From NCBI RefSeq assembly GCF_023238625.1, contig NZ_CP096670.1, positions 3,142,501 through 3,206,500 on the forward strand: 64,000 nucleotides of DNA. Direction: 5' to 3'. Source of the DNA: Agarivorans sp. TSD2052. Its GTDB lineage: Bacteria; Pseudomonadota; Gammaproteobacteria; Enterobacterales; Celerinatantimonadaceae. This document shows, piece by piece, positions 8,169 to 17,948 of the stretch (positions are counted from its first letter, which is position 1; the number at the start of each line of letters is the position of its first letter). The notes below the pieces were generated by a model, which saw nothing but the letters and a program-made list of their open reading frames with translations, did no database searches and was not told the origin of the DNA. The position numbers were made by a program, and so were the translations under genes.

Positions 8169-9452
8169 TTGGACGACATCTCTACGAGTAGCTTATTATT
8201 ACTGCTCGTGTTCCTCATTATTTGCTCTGCATTTTTTTCTAGCTCTGAAACTGGCATGATGTCGCTTAATCGCTACCGTCTGCGGCATCTAGTTAATACG
8301 AAGCACAATGCAGCCAAACGAGTCGACAAACTACTGCAACGCCCAGATCGCTTAATTGGCCTGATTCTTATCGGTAACAATCTAGTGAACATCTTTGCCT
8401 CGGCTATCGCAACGATTATTGGATTACGTTTATTTGGTGATGTAGGTGTCGCTATTGCTACTCTTGCCCTTACTTTTGTGATTCTTATTTTTGCCGAAGT
8501 CACACCAAAAACCATGGCCGCGCTCTATCCTGAAAAAATAGCGTTTCCTGCATCATTGTTGTTACGCCCGTTGATGAAGCTATTGTTTCCAGTGATATGG
8601 GCCACTAATGGGGTTACCAATGGTTTACTTCGCCTGCTGGGCGTAAACCCTGAAAACAAAGATGGAGAGGCCTTAAACTCAGATGAGTTACGCACGGTTG
8701 TAGACGAAGCGGGCACGATGATACCCAAGCGCCACCAAGATATGTTGTTAAGTATTCTCGATCTTGAGAAAGTGACGGTAGACGACATCATGATCCCGCG
8801 AAATGAAATTGCGGCTATCGACATCAACGATGATTGGGAAAGTATTCTACGCCAACTAACCCAAAGCACTCACACTAAAATCTTGTTGTTCCGCGATACC
8901 ATTGACGATTCGGTGGGTTTTGTTCATTCGCGTGACGCCTTACGCCTGCTTTCGCGTGAGCAGTTTGATAAGACCTCCATGCTACGAGCAGTTAAAGAAA
9001 TTTACTTCATTCCTGAAGGCACTCCGCTTAACGTTCAACTATTAAAGTTTCAACGCCGCAAAGAACGCATTGGTTTAATCGTGGACGAATATGGCGATAT
9101 TCAAGGCTTAGTCACCCTAGAAGATATTCTGGAAGAAATCGTTGGTGATTTCACCACCAGTATCGCGCCCGCACTGAGCGATGAAATTCACCCACAAATT
9201 GACGGTAGTTATTTAGTTGAAGGCACGGTAAACGTTCGAGACCTGAATAAGGAAATGACCTGGAAGCTGCCCACCGATGGTCCTAAAACGCTTAATGGGC
9301 TGATCGTAGAGCATTTGGAAGACATTCCAGACGCCAATCTCTGTCTTCGCCTCGCGGGCTACCCCATCGAAATTGTGGAAACAGAGAACAATACAGTGAG
9401 CCTCGCTCGAGTGATGCCGGCGTTTTACACCAAGCCTAAAGAAAAGCAATAA
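8169..9452 (+). CDS. corB: CNNM/CorC-family transporter CorB (YfjD)
   Basis: The protein (427 residues) has an N-terminal CNNM (DUF21) membrane domain (about 1-190) with the conserved SSSETGMMSLNRYRL segment. A cytoplasmic CBS pair follows (about 200-330; IMIPRNEIAAID and GLIVDEYGDIQGLVTLEDI), and then a C-terminal CorC/HlyC domain. The family is implicated in magnesium and cobalt resistance or efflux. The start is a TTG at 8169, supported by AAGGA (8155-8159) nine bases upstream and by the absence of an ATG before the first membrane helix. Confidence 0.9.
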   Translation: MDDISTSSLLLLLVFLIICSAFFSSSETGMMSLNRYRLRHLVNTKHNAAKRVDKLLQRPDRLIGLILIGNNLVNIFASAIATIIGLRLFGDVGVAIATLALTFVILIFAEVTPKTMAALYPEKIAFPASLLLRPLMKLLFPVIWATNGVTNGLLRLLGVNPENKDGEALNSDELRTVVDEAGTMIPKRHQDMLLSILDLEKVTVDDIMIPRNEIAAIDINDDWESILRQLTQSTHTKILLFRDTIDDSVGFVHSRDALRLLSREQFDKTSMLRAVKEIYFIPEGTPLNVQLLKFQRRKERIGLIVDEYGDIQGLVTLEDILEEIVGDFTTSIAPALSDEIHPQIDGSYLVEGTVNVRDLNKEMTWKLPTDGPKTLNGLIVEHLEDIPDANLCLRLAGYPIEIVETENNTVSLARVMPAFYTKPKEKQ

Positions 9453-9497
9453 GGGGTGAAAAACCGCTGAACCGCAAGGTGCTTTATTGCAGCGATA

Positions 9498-9524
9498 AAA
9501 AAACCAGCATACTGCTGGTTTTTT
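9498..9524. terminator. Bidirectional terminator between corB and luxS
   Basis: The stem AAACCAGCA (9501-9509) / TGCTGGTTT (9513-9521) with a 3-base loop is preceded by an A-run and followed by a T-run. It therefore works as an intrinsic terminator on both strands for the convergent corB and luxS. Confidence 0.85.
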
Positions 9525-9540
9525 ACCTTAAGCAGTCCGT

Positions 9541-10050
9541 TTACAGCTTACCTAAGATCTCATCAGACAAACCCAGTTGGTCATTTTGGTTTACGCTGAT
9601 ACCGCGATCAATGATGTTCTTAGCAATACTTTTGGCTTCATCCAGCGAGTGCATAGAGTAAGTGCCACATTGGTACTCATTAAGCTCAGGGATGTCGCTT
9701 TGATTAGCGACAGCCAATACGTCATGCATCGACGCTAACCATGCTTCTGCTACTTGCTGTTCGTTAGGGCTACCAATTAAGCTCATGTAAAAGCCGGTAC
9801 GACAGCCCATTGGTGAAATATCAATGATTTCTACATCGGCAGAGTTTAAATGCTGACGCATAAAGCCAGCATATAAGTGCTCTAGGGTATGGATCCCTTT
9901 CTCTGACAATATTTCTTCGTTAGGTACGCAGTAACGTAAATCAAAAACAGTAATGGTATCTTTGCTCGGCGTAGACATGGTTTTGGCTACTCGAACCGCA
10001 GGTGCGTGCATGCGCGTGTGATCAACGGTAAAACTATCTAATAAAGGCAT
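9541..10050 (-). CDS. luxS: S-ribosylhomocysteine lyase LuxS
   Basis: LuxS cleaves S-ribosylhomocysteine to homocysteine and DPD, the precursor of autoinducer-2, within the activated methyl cycle. The 169-residue protein has the metal-binding HTLEH motif (His54, Glu57, His58), the catalytic Cys83 in [10 protein letters not shown], and a third zinc ligand cysteine in EYQCGTY. It sits next to gshA, as in enterobacteria and shewanellas, downstream of the SLT lipoprotein gene on the same strand. Confidence 0.97.
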   Translation of the reverse strand: MPLLDSFTVDHTRMHAPAVRVAKTMSTPSKDTITVFDLRYCVPNEEILSEKGIHTLEHLYAGFMRQHLNSADVEIIDISPMGCRTGFYMSLIGSPNEQQVAEAWLASMHDVLAVANQSDIPELNEYQCGTYSMHSLDEAKSIAKNIIDRGISVNQNDQLGLSDEILGKL

Positions 10051-10102
10051 GATTTTCTCTCTTCATCTCCCAGCGGAACTGGGCTTACATAATTGGATGT
10101 AT

Positions 10103-10729
10103 TCAACCAAAAAATAGCCGCCAAAGCCAGCTACTATCTAGATCGTCTTTACACTTATTATACTGTGCCGCATAACGTTTAGAACGTTGGTCTACGGTAC
10201 CAGCAACTTTCACTAACCATTGTTTTTGTCGATACGTACCGCGCTTATAGCCGCCCCACCCTTCGTGGTAGTTGAGGTACTGATTACGCGCGTCCCATTT
10301 AGAAACACCGTTTATGGTGTGTGTTTTGGTGGTAAACCAACCCATAAAATCGATAGCATCATCAAAATTGGTGCGTGAAGACCAAGAGTTACCGGTCTCT
10401 TTGACATAATCATCCCAGGTCATGGTTTTAGCTTGGCTATAGCCATAAGCGCTGCTTGCTCGCCCTACCGGAATAAAACCTAACCAATATTGCATAGGTG
10501 GCCGAGCATTATGTTTAAAGCTTGATTCTTGATACATCATCGCCATGGGAACATGCACCGGTGTTCCCCATTTCTTGTTCATTTTTTTGGCCGATTTATA
10601 CCAATCTCGCTTTTCTTCAAAAATACTACACAAGTTTTCAGGGTCTTGTGGCGGTGCGCTACTGCATCCAGCCAAAATAGCTAAACCAGAAACTAACAAC
10701 ACTACCCTGGCAACCCTAACAACAATCAT
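10103..10729 (-). CDS. SLT-domain lipoprotein, putative lytic transglycosylase
   Basis: The product is a lipoprotein with signal MIVVRVARVVLLVSGLAILAGC (lipobox LAGC) followed by a lysozyme-like SLT domain. The likely catalytic glutamate is in MMYQESSFKHNA, and SSAYGYSQAKTMTWDDY matches the second SLT motif. Such enzymes cleave murein glycan strands from the outer membrane side. The ATG at 10729 is preferred: AGGGA overlaps the gshA stop just upstream. A TTG at 10753 and an ATG at 10747 would instead spoil the signal peptide. The gene starts 4 bases after gshA, so it is probably cotranscribed and translationally coupled. Confidence 0.85.
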   Translation of the reverse strand: MIVVRVARVVLLVSGLAILAGCSSAPPQDPENLCSIFEEKRDWYKSAKKMNKKWGTPVHVPMAMMYQESSFKHNARPPMQYWLGFIPVGRASSAYGYSQAKTMTWDDYVKETGNSWSSRTNFDDAIDFMGWFTTKTHTINGVSKWDARNQYLNYHEGWGGYKRGTYRQKQWLVKVAGTVDQRSKRYAAQYNKCKDDLDSSWLWRLFFG

Positions 10730-10733
10730 TTCC

Positions 10734-12311
10734 CTATTTATTGGCATTCTCAAAATACTTCGCTAAAAAGTGATCAAAATCGAGGTCATCACTGGCTTCT
10801 ATTGCTTGTTGATCAATAAAGCTTTGCTCAGCCATCGCGCTAAAGTCATGAGCTTGCCAGTTAATACTCGAATGACCAAGCATCTCATCGCGATACTGTG
10901 CAGCCCATTGCAAGCCTAAGCCACTGTTGTCTTCGGCTTGCTCTTTTAATAACCGCAAAAAGCGCGAAGAATAAGTATTGTCGTTGACAACATCAGCGAA
11001 TACTTCGTCTAAGGCATCAGAAAAATCACGACTCTCGCGTTGTATATCGAGTAATTCGGCAGCTTGCGCCATCTGAGCGAGCAGCGTGTCGATGTGTTCA
11101 GGTAGCCGCTTGGTACTTTGCCCAATGCTAAGCGCTAACTCAGGATTACGCCCCTGAATCGCCACCGAGTTAAAGTTATTTCGGCATTGCTGCAACTCAG
11201 CTTGATCCATTTCTGGCGAATCCATTAATACACAGGCGAGTAACAAACTATCAATAACCCGCACTTGTGACTCCGTGACACCGACAGCACTATACGGGTT
11301 AACATCCAAGGCACGAATTTCAATGTACTCAATGCCATCTTCTGCTAAAGCTTGTGAGGGAGTTTGCCCAGGCTTGGCCACGCGTTTCGCGCGGATCGGT
11401 GCGTAAAGTTCATTTTCAATTTGTAATATATTGGCATTTAACTGGCGGTACTCACCATCCACTTTAACGCCAATTTTAGCAAACTCATCTGAGTGACTAC
11501 TAACGGCTTTGCGAACACTTTTCACATATTCACTAACGCTATTGTAGTTAACGTATAACGCGTTTTGCGCCGAACTGGTATAACCCAAATCACTTAAACG
11601 TAATGAGGTAGCGTAAGGGAGGTATAAGGTGCCACGGCCCATACTCTCAAACGCTAGTTCGCTTTCGCCAGCGTTCATAAACGAACCACATAAGGCCGGT
11701 GAAGCACCATACAAATATGCCACTATCCAACCGAAACGGTAAAAGTTACGGATTAGCCCCATATAACGCTGCGAGATATACGCTGATAGAACTTGTGTAT
11801 CACCTTCAACCTGCTGCAGGGTTTGCCAAAACTCTAGAGGTAATGAAAAATTATAATGAACCCCAGAAATAACCTGCATGGCACTGCCATAGCGGTGATG
11901 TAAGCCTTGGCGGTAGGCATGTTTCATTTTACCAATATTTGATTGACCATAATCAGCCAAGACAATATCTCGGTCGTTGCCGATATAACAAGGCATACTT
12001 AAGGGCCATAAGCGCTGACCATCAAGTTGTTTCAGCGTTTCATGGTGAATATCCGTAAGCCTTGATAACACCTGTTCTACGCTATCAGAAACTGGCGTAA
12101 TAAACTCGAGTAAGGTTTCGGCGTAATCAGTCGTAATTAAGGGGTGAGTTAAGGCTGCCCCAAGAGCTTTAGGATGGCCATTAGGCGCTAACTTCCCCTG
12201 CTCACAAATACGTAATGCTTCACGTTCAATACCGCGCTTTATGCCTAGCACACCGGTATCTGCTAATGCTGCGCTTAATTGCGTCAGCCGAGTCGTAAAT
12301 TGTTGAGTCAA
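10734..12311 (-). CDS. gshA: Glutamate-cysteine ligase GshA
   Basis: GshA carries out the ATP-dependent first step of glutathione synthesis, joining glutamate and cysteine. The 525-residue protein matches the proteobacterial type: the N-terminus GIKRGIEREALRI, the VISGVHYNFSLPL segment and the EYIEIRALDVNPY segment are all family hallmarks. Its length is close to E. coli GshA (518). The gene lies between an M16 peptidase gene and the SLT lipoprotein gene and is read with luxS. Confidence 0.97.
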   Translation of the reverse strand: MTQQFTTRLTQLSAALADTGVLGIKRGIEREALRICEQGKLAPNGHPKALGAALTHPLITTDYAETLLEFITPVSDSVEQVLSRLTDIHHETLKQLDGQRLWPLSMPCYIGNDRDIVLADYGQSNIGKMKHAYRQGLHHRYGSAMQVISGVHYNFSLPLEFWQTLQQVEGDTQVLSAYISQRYMGLIRNFYRFGWIVAYLYGASPALCGSFMNAGESELAFESMGRGTLYLPYATSLRLSDLGYTSSAQNALYVNYNSVSEYVKSVRKAVSSHSDEFAKIGVKVDGEYRQLNANILQIENELYAPIRAKRVAKPGQTPSQALAEDGIEYIEIRALDVNPYSAVGVTESQVRVIDSLLLACVLMDSPEMDQAELQQCRNNFNSVAIQGRNPELALSIGQSTKRLPEHIDTLLAQMAQAAELLDIQRESRDFSDALDEVFADVVNDNTYSSRFLRLLKEQAEDNSGLGLQWAAQYRDEMLGHSSINWQAHDFSAMAEQSFIDQQAIEASDDLDFDHFLAKYFENANK

Positions 12312-12397
12312 GTTGAACTCACTATGTTGTTATAACGCGTAATGGGGCAAAGCATAGCGAGTTCACTGGCTTTTTGCCACCATCGGCGTAAGTGCTT

Positions 12398-15241
12398 TTA
12401 CAATGCAAGTTCTTGAACTGGCATACCTATTTTCTTTAATTCTGGTAACAGCTGCTGTTTATCCCCCACCACGACCACAATCATTTGCTCAGGCGAAAAA
12501 TACTTAGCGGCGAGTTGCTGTAACTCTGCTTGGCTAATACTGGCAGTAATTTGGTTCTGGGTGGCGACAAATTCAGGCCCTAAATCAAAGGCCAACATTT
12601 GCATCAGAAATGAGGCCTTTTGCGAAGGGGTGGCATAAGCTAGTGCCTCTTGCTGCGAAACCGCACTGCGCATATAAGCCAGCTCTTGTTCGCTTGGGCC
12701 GCTCTTTGAGTATGCCGCTAACTCTAAGAGTAATTCTTTAATCGCTGGCGCGGTAGCGTCTTGACGCACGTCGGTAGAAATCACAAAGCTTCCACTGTCT
12801 TTAAAACCACCAAAGCCACTACTTACGCCGTAGGTGTAACCCTTATCTTCACGTAAATTGATATTGATGCGACTATTAAAATTGCCACCAAAGTTAAAGT
12901 TCATCAAATTCGCTTTAAAGTATTCACCGGTTGCATCGTAAGGCATCGCTGAGCGACCTATACGAATAACCGACTGCACAGCACCAGGTTTATCTAACAG
13001 GTAAATAGTATTACTCGTCGCGGATGGTTTCGTTGCCAAAGAAGCTATTTGGCTGGCCTGGCCTTGCCATTGCTGAAGCACTTCAAGTGCCAACTCTAGC
13101 TCTGTTTGGCCTAAATTGCTCACCGCTACCAGTTGGCTACCATTGGGTTGATAATGACCTAACCAAAACTGTTTAACATCGTCAAGAGTGATGGACGCTA
13201 CACTATCTCGGCTACCAGCACTCGATGTTGCTAACCGGCTACCTTCACCAAAAAACAAACGTTGGCTAGCGATACTGGCCAACCAACTTGGTTGATTAAA
13301 CTTTTGTTCAATACTTTGTAAATGACGCGCTTTTTCTCGGGCAAATTCTTGTTGATCAAACGCTGGGGTAAGTAAGCGTTGTTGTAAAATATCTAAAGCC
13401 TGAGGCAAAGTTTCAGTTAACGAGGTCAGGTTAATGTTCTGGCTATACAAACCACCGCTAAAACTCACCGATGCCCCTAGTTCTTCAAGCTGATCGGCTA
13501 AATCGGCGGCTTTGGATTGCTGGGTGCTTTGCATCAGCATTTGGGCAGTTAATTTAGCTAAACCTTCTTTACCTACAGGTTCTGATATGCTGCCACCGGG
13601 CATTCTAAACTGCAGTGTAACGGTCGGCGTATGCTGCTCTGAGGTCGCTAATATTTGTAAGCCATTACTTAGCGTGGTTTGCCATAACTCGGGCAGTTTA
13701 ACCGTCACTGCGGGGCCTGACGCAGGCTCAACACTTCTATCAAACTTATCATGCACTTCACGCAACGCTAGCTGCTGGTCATCAAGATGTTGATACTCTG
13801 GCAGCACCCTCGGTTCTGGTTGATAATTGTCTCGCCCAGCAACAAGCTGAGTTTGCCCTTTCGGCACCACACTCATTACTACCCTAGGTTTATTCAATAT
13901 GTAGTGTTGATAGGCCTGCTGTACGTGTTTATCGTCTACATTTTTGAACTGTTCTAGCACTTGGCTGATATATAAAGGTTGGCCAAAGAACGTTTCGCCA
14001 AACGCCAGTTGGGTCACCACATCAGAGACACTTTCTAAGCTATAAATGGTTGACGCTTTGAGTGAAGCACGCACCCGTTGTAAATCGTCAGCGTTTACCC
14101 CTCTAGCCGCAAAATCATTAATCGCTTGGTCAACCTCACTTTGTAGCTGCGCCAAGGTTAAACCTGCTTGTGGGTTGGCTCTTACATAAATCGACAAGGT
14201 ACAGGCCATCTCTCGGCAATAGTGAGAGCTACCAGCCGATAAAGCCTTGCCGCTTTCTACTAAAGATTGGTATAGCAAAGAGCTTTTTCCCCCACCCAAA
14301 ATTTCGGAGAACATATCCAAGGCGACCTCGTCTTCAGCGCCTGCGTATACGGTGGGGTAGCTAATGTAAAGCAGCGGAATGTGCACTCTGTCTTCTAGAG
14401 AGATATAACGCGTTTCGCTTAGCTGTGCTGGTTGCGGCTCGATAGGAGGAACGTCAGGGCCGCTAGCAATACTGCCAAAGTATTGGTTAATCCAGGCAAG
14501 CGTTTGCTGTTCATCGATATCACCGCCAATGCTTAATACTGCATTATTAGGTCCATACCACCGCAAGAAAAACGCTTTTAGGTCATTAACATCCACCCGA
14601 TTAAGGTCTTCGACGTAACCAATTGGTTGCCATGAATAGGGGTGTTCACGCGGATACAAGGCTTCATCAACCCGCTCCGACAACAAACCGTAAGGGGCAT
14701 TATCAACTCGCTGAGCGCGTTCATTTTTTACTGTGTCACGTTGAATTTCAAATTTCTTCTGGCTTACGGCATCCAATAGAAAGCCCATCCGGTCCGCTTC
14801 TAACCACAGTACTTTTTCCAGTTGGTTTGCCGGCACGGTTTGATAATAGTTAGTACGATCTTTAGAGGTAGAGCCATTCATGGTTCCACCGGCTTCGTTA
14901 ATAATGCGAAAATGTTCTTGGTCACCGACGTGTTTAGAGCCTTGAAACATCATGTGTTCAAAGAAATGAGCAAAGCCAGATTTGCCGGGTTCTTCACGAT
15001 TAGAACCTACATGATAAGTCACATCTACATGCGCTAGTGGCGCATTATCGTCTTGATATAACAATACGGTTAAGCCATTGGCTAAACGATATTTTTTATA
15101 CGCAATTTGAATGTCACTATTATTGGCCTGTGATGCCTCAATTAGCTCAATGCCTTTTGGTAGCAGGGTATCTTGCTTGGAATCTACCTGGGTACACCCC
15201 ACTAAGCTCAAAATGCTAAGCACACTTAACCATCTAAGCAC
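12398..15241 (-). CDS. M16-family zinc metallopeptidase lipoprotein
   Basis: This 947-residue protein starts with a lipoprotein signal (MLRWLSVLSILSLVGC) and has two M16 modules. The first carries the inverted zinc motif HFFEH (His92, Glu95, His96) and a downstream NERAQRVDN segment supplying the distal glutamate. The C-terminal module has no HxxEH and is structural, as is normal for pitrilysin-like enzymes. It probably degrades peptides in the periplasm. The start is GTG, supported by AGAGAGG eight bases upstream. It is read towards gshA with an 86-base gap that shows no clear terminator. Confidence 0.92.
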   Translation of the reverse strand: MLRWLSVLSILSLVGCTQVDSKQDTLLPKGIELIEASQANNSDIQIAYKKYRLANGLTVLLYQDDNAPLAHVDVTYHVGSNREEPGKSGFAHFFEHMMFQGSKHVGDQEHFRIINEAGGTMNGSTSKDRTNYYQTVPANQLEKVLWLEADRMGFLLDAVSQKKFEIQRDTVKNERAQRVDNAPYGLLSERVDEALYPREHPYSWQPIGYVEDLNRVDVNDLKAFFLRWYGPNNAVLSIGGDIDEQQTLAWINQYFGSIASGPDVPPIEPQPAQLSETRYISLEDRVHIPLLYISYPTVYAGAEDEVALDMFSEILGGGKSSLLYQSLVESGKALSAGSSHYCREMACTLSIYVRANPQAGLTLAQLQSEVDQAINDFAARGVNADDLQRVRASLKASTIYSLESVSDVVTQLAFGETFFGQPLYISQVLEQFKNVDDKHVQQAYQHYILNKPRVVMSVVPKGQTQLVAGRDNYQPEPRVLPEYQHLDDQQLALREVHDKFDRSVEPASGPAVTVKLPELWQTTLSNGLQILATSEQHTPTVTLQFRMPGGSISEPVGKEGLAKLTAQMLMQSTQQSKAADLADQLEELGASVSFSGGLYSQNINLTSLTETLPQALDILQQRLLTPAFDQQEFAREKARHLQSIEQKFNQPSWLASIASQRLFFGEGSRLATSSAGSRDSVASITLDDVKQFWLGHYQPNGSQLVAVSNLGQTELELALEVLQQWQGQASQIASLATKPSATSNTIYLLDKPGAVQSVIRIGRSAMPYDATGEYFKANLMNFNFGGNFNSRININLREDKGYTYGVSSGFGGFKDSGSFVISTDVRQDATAPAIKELLLELAAYSKSGPSEQELAYMRSAVSQQEALAYATPSQKASFLMQMLAFDLGPEFVATQNQITASISQAELQQLAAKYFSPEQMIVVVVGDKQQLLPELKKIGMPVQELAL

Positions 15242-15275
15242 TATACTGACCTCTCTATATCTAAAATAATGGCAA

Positions 15276-15707
15276 TTAAATACTGGCTATCGAGCTGCCG
15301 AGCAGCAATAGCAGAGTGTAACGAATCGTTTTTCCAATCAACATCGCCAACGTACATTGCCAAACGGAAAGCTTGGCAGCGCCAGCAATAAAGCACAATG
15401 CGTCGCCAATCACCGGGGCCCAACTCATTAATAAGCTCCAAGCACCGTATTGACTCAACCAAGGCTTTGCTTTGGTTTGTTCACTAATATTAGGTAACCA
15501 CGTGAACCGTCGATTGCCGTAATTAAATGCGCCCCAGCCCATCGCAAAAGTGACTAAACCGCCAATGGTGTTTCCGACACTGGCCACCACCAACAAACTC
15601 AACCATTGCTCTGGCACTTGCGTCGCTAAGCTGAGTAATAATACTTCGGAGCTGCCCGGCAACAACGTGGCCGACACAAATGCACTAACAAACAGTAAGA
15701 CTAACAA
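15276..15707 (-). CDS. yqaA: Small DedA-type membrane protein YqaA
   Basis: The protein has about 143 residues and four to five hydrophobic segments, with the family-typical start region SATLLPGSSEVLLL and the WAPVIGDALCFIAGAAKL motif. It is a YqaA/DedA (SNARE-associated) family protein of unknown transport function. No ATG is available: the only reasonable start is TTG at 15707, with a weak TAGG eight bases upstream. The frame is continuous with yqaB, from which it is separated only by the yqaB TAG and three sense codons. Confidence 0.82.
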   Translation of the reverse strand: MLVLLFVSAFVSATLLPGSSEVLLLSLATQVPEQWLSLLVVASVGNTIGGLVTFAMGWGAFNYGNRRFTWLPNISEQTKAKPWLSQYGAWSLLMSWAPVIGDALCFIAGAAKLSVWQCTLAMLIGKTIRYTLLLLLGSSIASI

Positions 15708-15716
15708 TAGAACGGC

Positions 15717-16322
15717 CTACTCAACAAAATAGTTCGCTGGCCACAAATCTCTTACATCGATGACGTCCATGCCGGCCGCCTGCGCAGCAGCGACTCCAGC
15801 GTCAGCATCTTCGAATACTAAGCAAGCTTGCGGCGGCACCTGCATTAATTCGGCACACTTCAAAAAGGTATCGGGTGCCGGTTTATGCTCTGCGACTAAA
15901 TCAGCCCCAACAATCGCCTTAAACTTGTCGGCAATCCCCAGCTTAGCTAACAGCAATTGGGCCTGTTGCTGACTCGCACCAGTACCTACCGCCATTGGCT
16001 TTTTACCGAGGTAGTACTCAAACACCTCAATCAAAGGCGTGGCAAGCACTTCATTATTCACTAATTGGTGGTAATGCTGTTCTTTAGTTTCAACCACCGC
16101 AGCAACATCAACATTAGTGATATGGGCATCCGCCAGCAGTTTTTCAACCGATAGCCCCGTTGGCATGCCACTCATGGCTAACATTTGTTCGGCGGTATAA
16201 GGAATATTGAATAACTGTAAAGCAAACTCCCAAGCAGATTGGTGTTGCTTCATAGAGTCGATGAGCGTTCCGTCCATATCAAAAATAAAGGCTTGGTAGT
16301 TTTGGTATTGTTGGATATTCAT
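15717..16322 (-). CDS. yqaB: HAD-superfamily fructose-1-phosphate/6-phosphogluconate phosphatase YqaB
   Basis: The 201-residue HAD hydrolase carries motif I FIFDMDGTLIDS, with the aspartate nucleophile and general acid, motif II AVGTGAS, a lysine in VAEHKPAPDTF and motif IV VFEDADAGVAAA. The E. coli homologue dephosphorylates fructose-1-phosphate and related sugars; the substrate here is inferred. It keeps the gshA-yqaA-yqaB order known in E. coli. The normally neighbouring tRNA/csrA block is displaced by the oad operon. Confidence 0.9.
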   Translation of the reverse strand: MNIQQYQNYQAFIFDMDGTLIDSMKQHQSAWEFALQLFNIPYTAEQMLAMSGMPTGLSVEKLLADAHITNVDVAAVVETKEQHYHQLVNNEVLATPLIEVFEYYLGKKPMAVGTGASQQQAQLLLAKLGIADKFKAIVGADLVAEHKPAPDTFLKCAELMQVPPQACLVFEDADAGVAAAQAAGMDVIDVRDLWPANYFVE

Positions 16323-16581
16323 TGAGTACTCTTTGATTACTAGGGCTAAACATCTGCCGATTCAGCCAGCATCATACCAATAACCATAAACAATAGTTTA
16401 CTAAATTTGGTTTGAGCTAAACTTATATTAAAACCTCATTCAACTCTGATCACGAATACTGGGGGGTTGCTTGATTGTTCTTTGAAGGTTAACGCAGAAG
16501 CCGCTTAAAGCGCTTCGCAACAATTGCTTCAGCAGGTAAACTACCAATAGCTCAATTACTTAAGTGGACAGTGGAAATACT

Positions 16582-16749
16582 ATGGTTCGTTTCTTCTTAA
16601 TTCCTTTGTTACTCACTTTGCTTTGGACACTATTTTTATTCCATTTCGGTTTAAGTTTTAAGCAAGGGAGAAAAGGCTATTATTGGATAATTGGCGTGAG
16701 TAGCCTACTCATTGGTTTTTTCAGTTTAATGATTTGGCTTACTCATTAA
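16582..16749 (+). CDS. Small two-helix membrane protein
   Basis: A 55-residue reading frame encodes two predicted membrane helices (about 5-25 and 33-53) joined by a basic turn (KQGRKGYY). The ATG at 16582 follows GTGGA at a spacing of about 6 bases, and a strong terminator follows the stop. I do not recognise a family. The clean start, hydrophobic pattern and terminator make it likely to be a real gene despite its size. Confidence 0.55.
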   Translation: MVRFFLIPLLLTLLWTLFLFHFGLSFKQGRKGYYWIIGVSSLLIGFFSLMIWLTH

Positions 16750-16755
16750 AGCAAA

Positions 16756-16783
16756 AAAAAAGCTTGCCGAAGCAAGCTTTTTA
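16756..16783. terminator. Bidirectional terminator between the small membrane protein gene and oadB
   Basis: The stem AGCTTGC (16761-16767) / GCAAGCT (16772-16778) with a CGAA loop is extended by an A-run on the left and Ts on the right. This fits intrinsic termination on both strands, including the end of oadGAB. Confidence 0.85.
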
Positions 16784-16802
16784 AGTGATGTCATTGCGGC
16801 AA

Positions 16803-17936
16803 TTAGCCACCCACTAACGAAAGCAGCACACCGGCAGCAACCGCACTACCAAGCACACCAGCCACGTTTGGCCCCATAGCGTGCATTAGCAGGAAGTTAT
16901 GAGGGTTAGCTTCAAGTCCAACTTTGTTTACCACACGAGCAGCCATAGGAACCGCCGATACACCAGCAGCGCCAATCAATGGATTAATCTTACCACCACT
17001 CATTCGACTCATTAATTTCGCCATCAATACGCCAGAGGCAGTACCAATCGCAAAAGCCACCGCGCCCAAACCAAGAATACCCAAAGTTTCTACGGTTAAG
17101 AACTTGTCAGCAGACAACTTAGAACCCACCGCCAAACCGAGGAAAATGGTGACAATGTTAATCAACTCATTTTGTGCAGTTTTGCTCAAACGGTCAACCA
17201 CCCCACTTTCACGCATCAAGTTTCCTAAACAAAACATCCCAACTAGTGGGGTAGCTGCGGGTAAGAATAAGATGGTGAGGCCAAGCACAGCGATAGGGAA
17301 AATGATTTTCTCACGCATGCTTACTGGACGAAGTTGCTCCATCTGAATTTCGCGCTCTTCTTTGCTGGTAAGAGCTTTCATAATTGGAGGCTGAATAATC
17401 GGCACCAACGCCATGTATGAGTATGCCGCTACGGCAATTGCACCGAGCAAGTCTGGCGCTAATTTCGACGCCAAGAAAATGGCTGTAGGGCCATCCGCTC
17501 CACCAATAATGGCGATAGCAGAAGCATCGGCTAAGGTGAAATTAAAACCAGGAATCACATTAAGCGCAATCGCACCAAATAGTGTGGCGAAAATACCAAA
17601 CTGCGCAGCAGCTCCCAATAGCAACATTCTGGGGTTCGCAATAAGCGCACCAAAGTCAGTTAGTGCACCAACCCCCATGAAGATCAGTAGTGGGAACACC
17701 CCCGTTTCGATACCAACATGGTAAATGTAGTAAAGCAAACCGCCTTCATCATTGAAACCCGCATTGGGTATGTTTGCGAGAACTGCACCAAAGCCAATCG
17801 GTAGCAATAACAACGGCTCAAACTTTCTAACAATTGCCAAATAGAGTAATAACAGGCCAACGGCCATCATCACCAACTGACCCACCTCGAAATTAGCGAT
17901 GCCTGTTTCAAGCCAAAGCTTCTTTAATCCTTCCAC
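16803..17936 (-). CDS. oadB: Oxaloacetate decarboxylase beta subunit, Na+ pump
   Basis: OadB is the integral membrane subunit that decarboxylates the carboxybiotin carried by OadA and couples this to sodium export. The 377-residue protein is highly hydrophobic, with the conserved [17 protein letters not shown] segment carrying the functionally important aspartate and the [25 protein letters not shown] region. The start is GTG at 17936, with AAAGGAG seven bases upstream. It is the last gene of the oadGAB operon, 12 bases after oadA. Confidence 0.96.
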   Translation of the reverse strand: MEGLKKLWLETGIANFEVGQLVMMAVGLLLLYLAIVRKFEPLLLLPIGFGAVLANIPNAGFNDEGGLLYYIYHVGIETGVFPLLIFMGVGALTDFGALIANPRMLLLGAAAQFGIFATLFGAIALNVIPGFNFTLADASAIAIIGGADGPTAIFLASKLAPDLLGAIAVAAYSYMALVPIIQPPIMKALTSKEEREIQMEQLRPVSMREKIIFPIAVLGLTILFLPAATPLVGMFCLGNLMRESGVVDRLSKTAQNELINIVTIFLGLAVGSKLSADKFLTVETLGILGLGAVAFAIGTASGVLMAKLMSRMSGGKINPLIGAAGVSAVPMAARVVNKVGLEANPHNFLLMHAMGPNVAGVLGSAVAAGVLLSLVGG

Positions 17937-17948
17937 GTTTCGGCTCCT

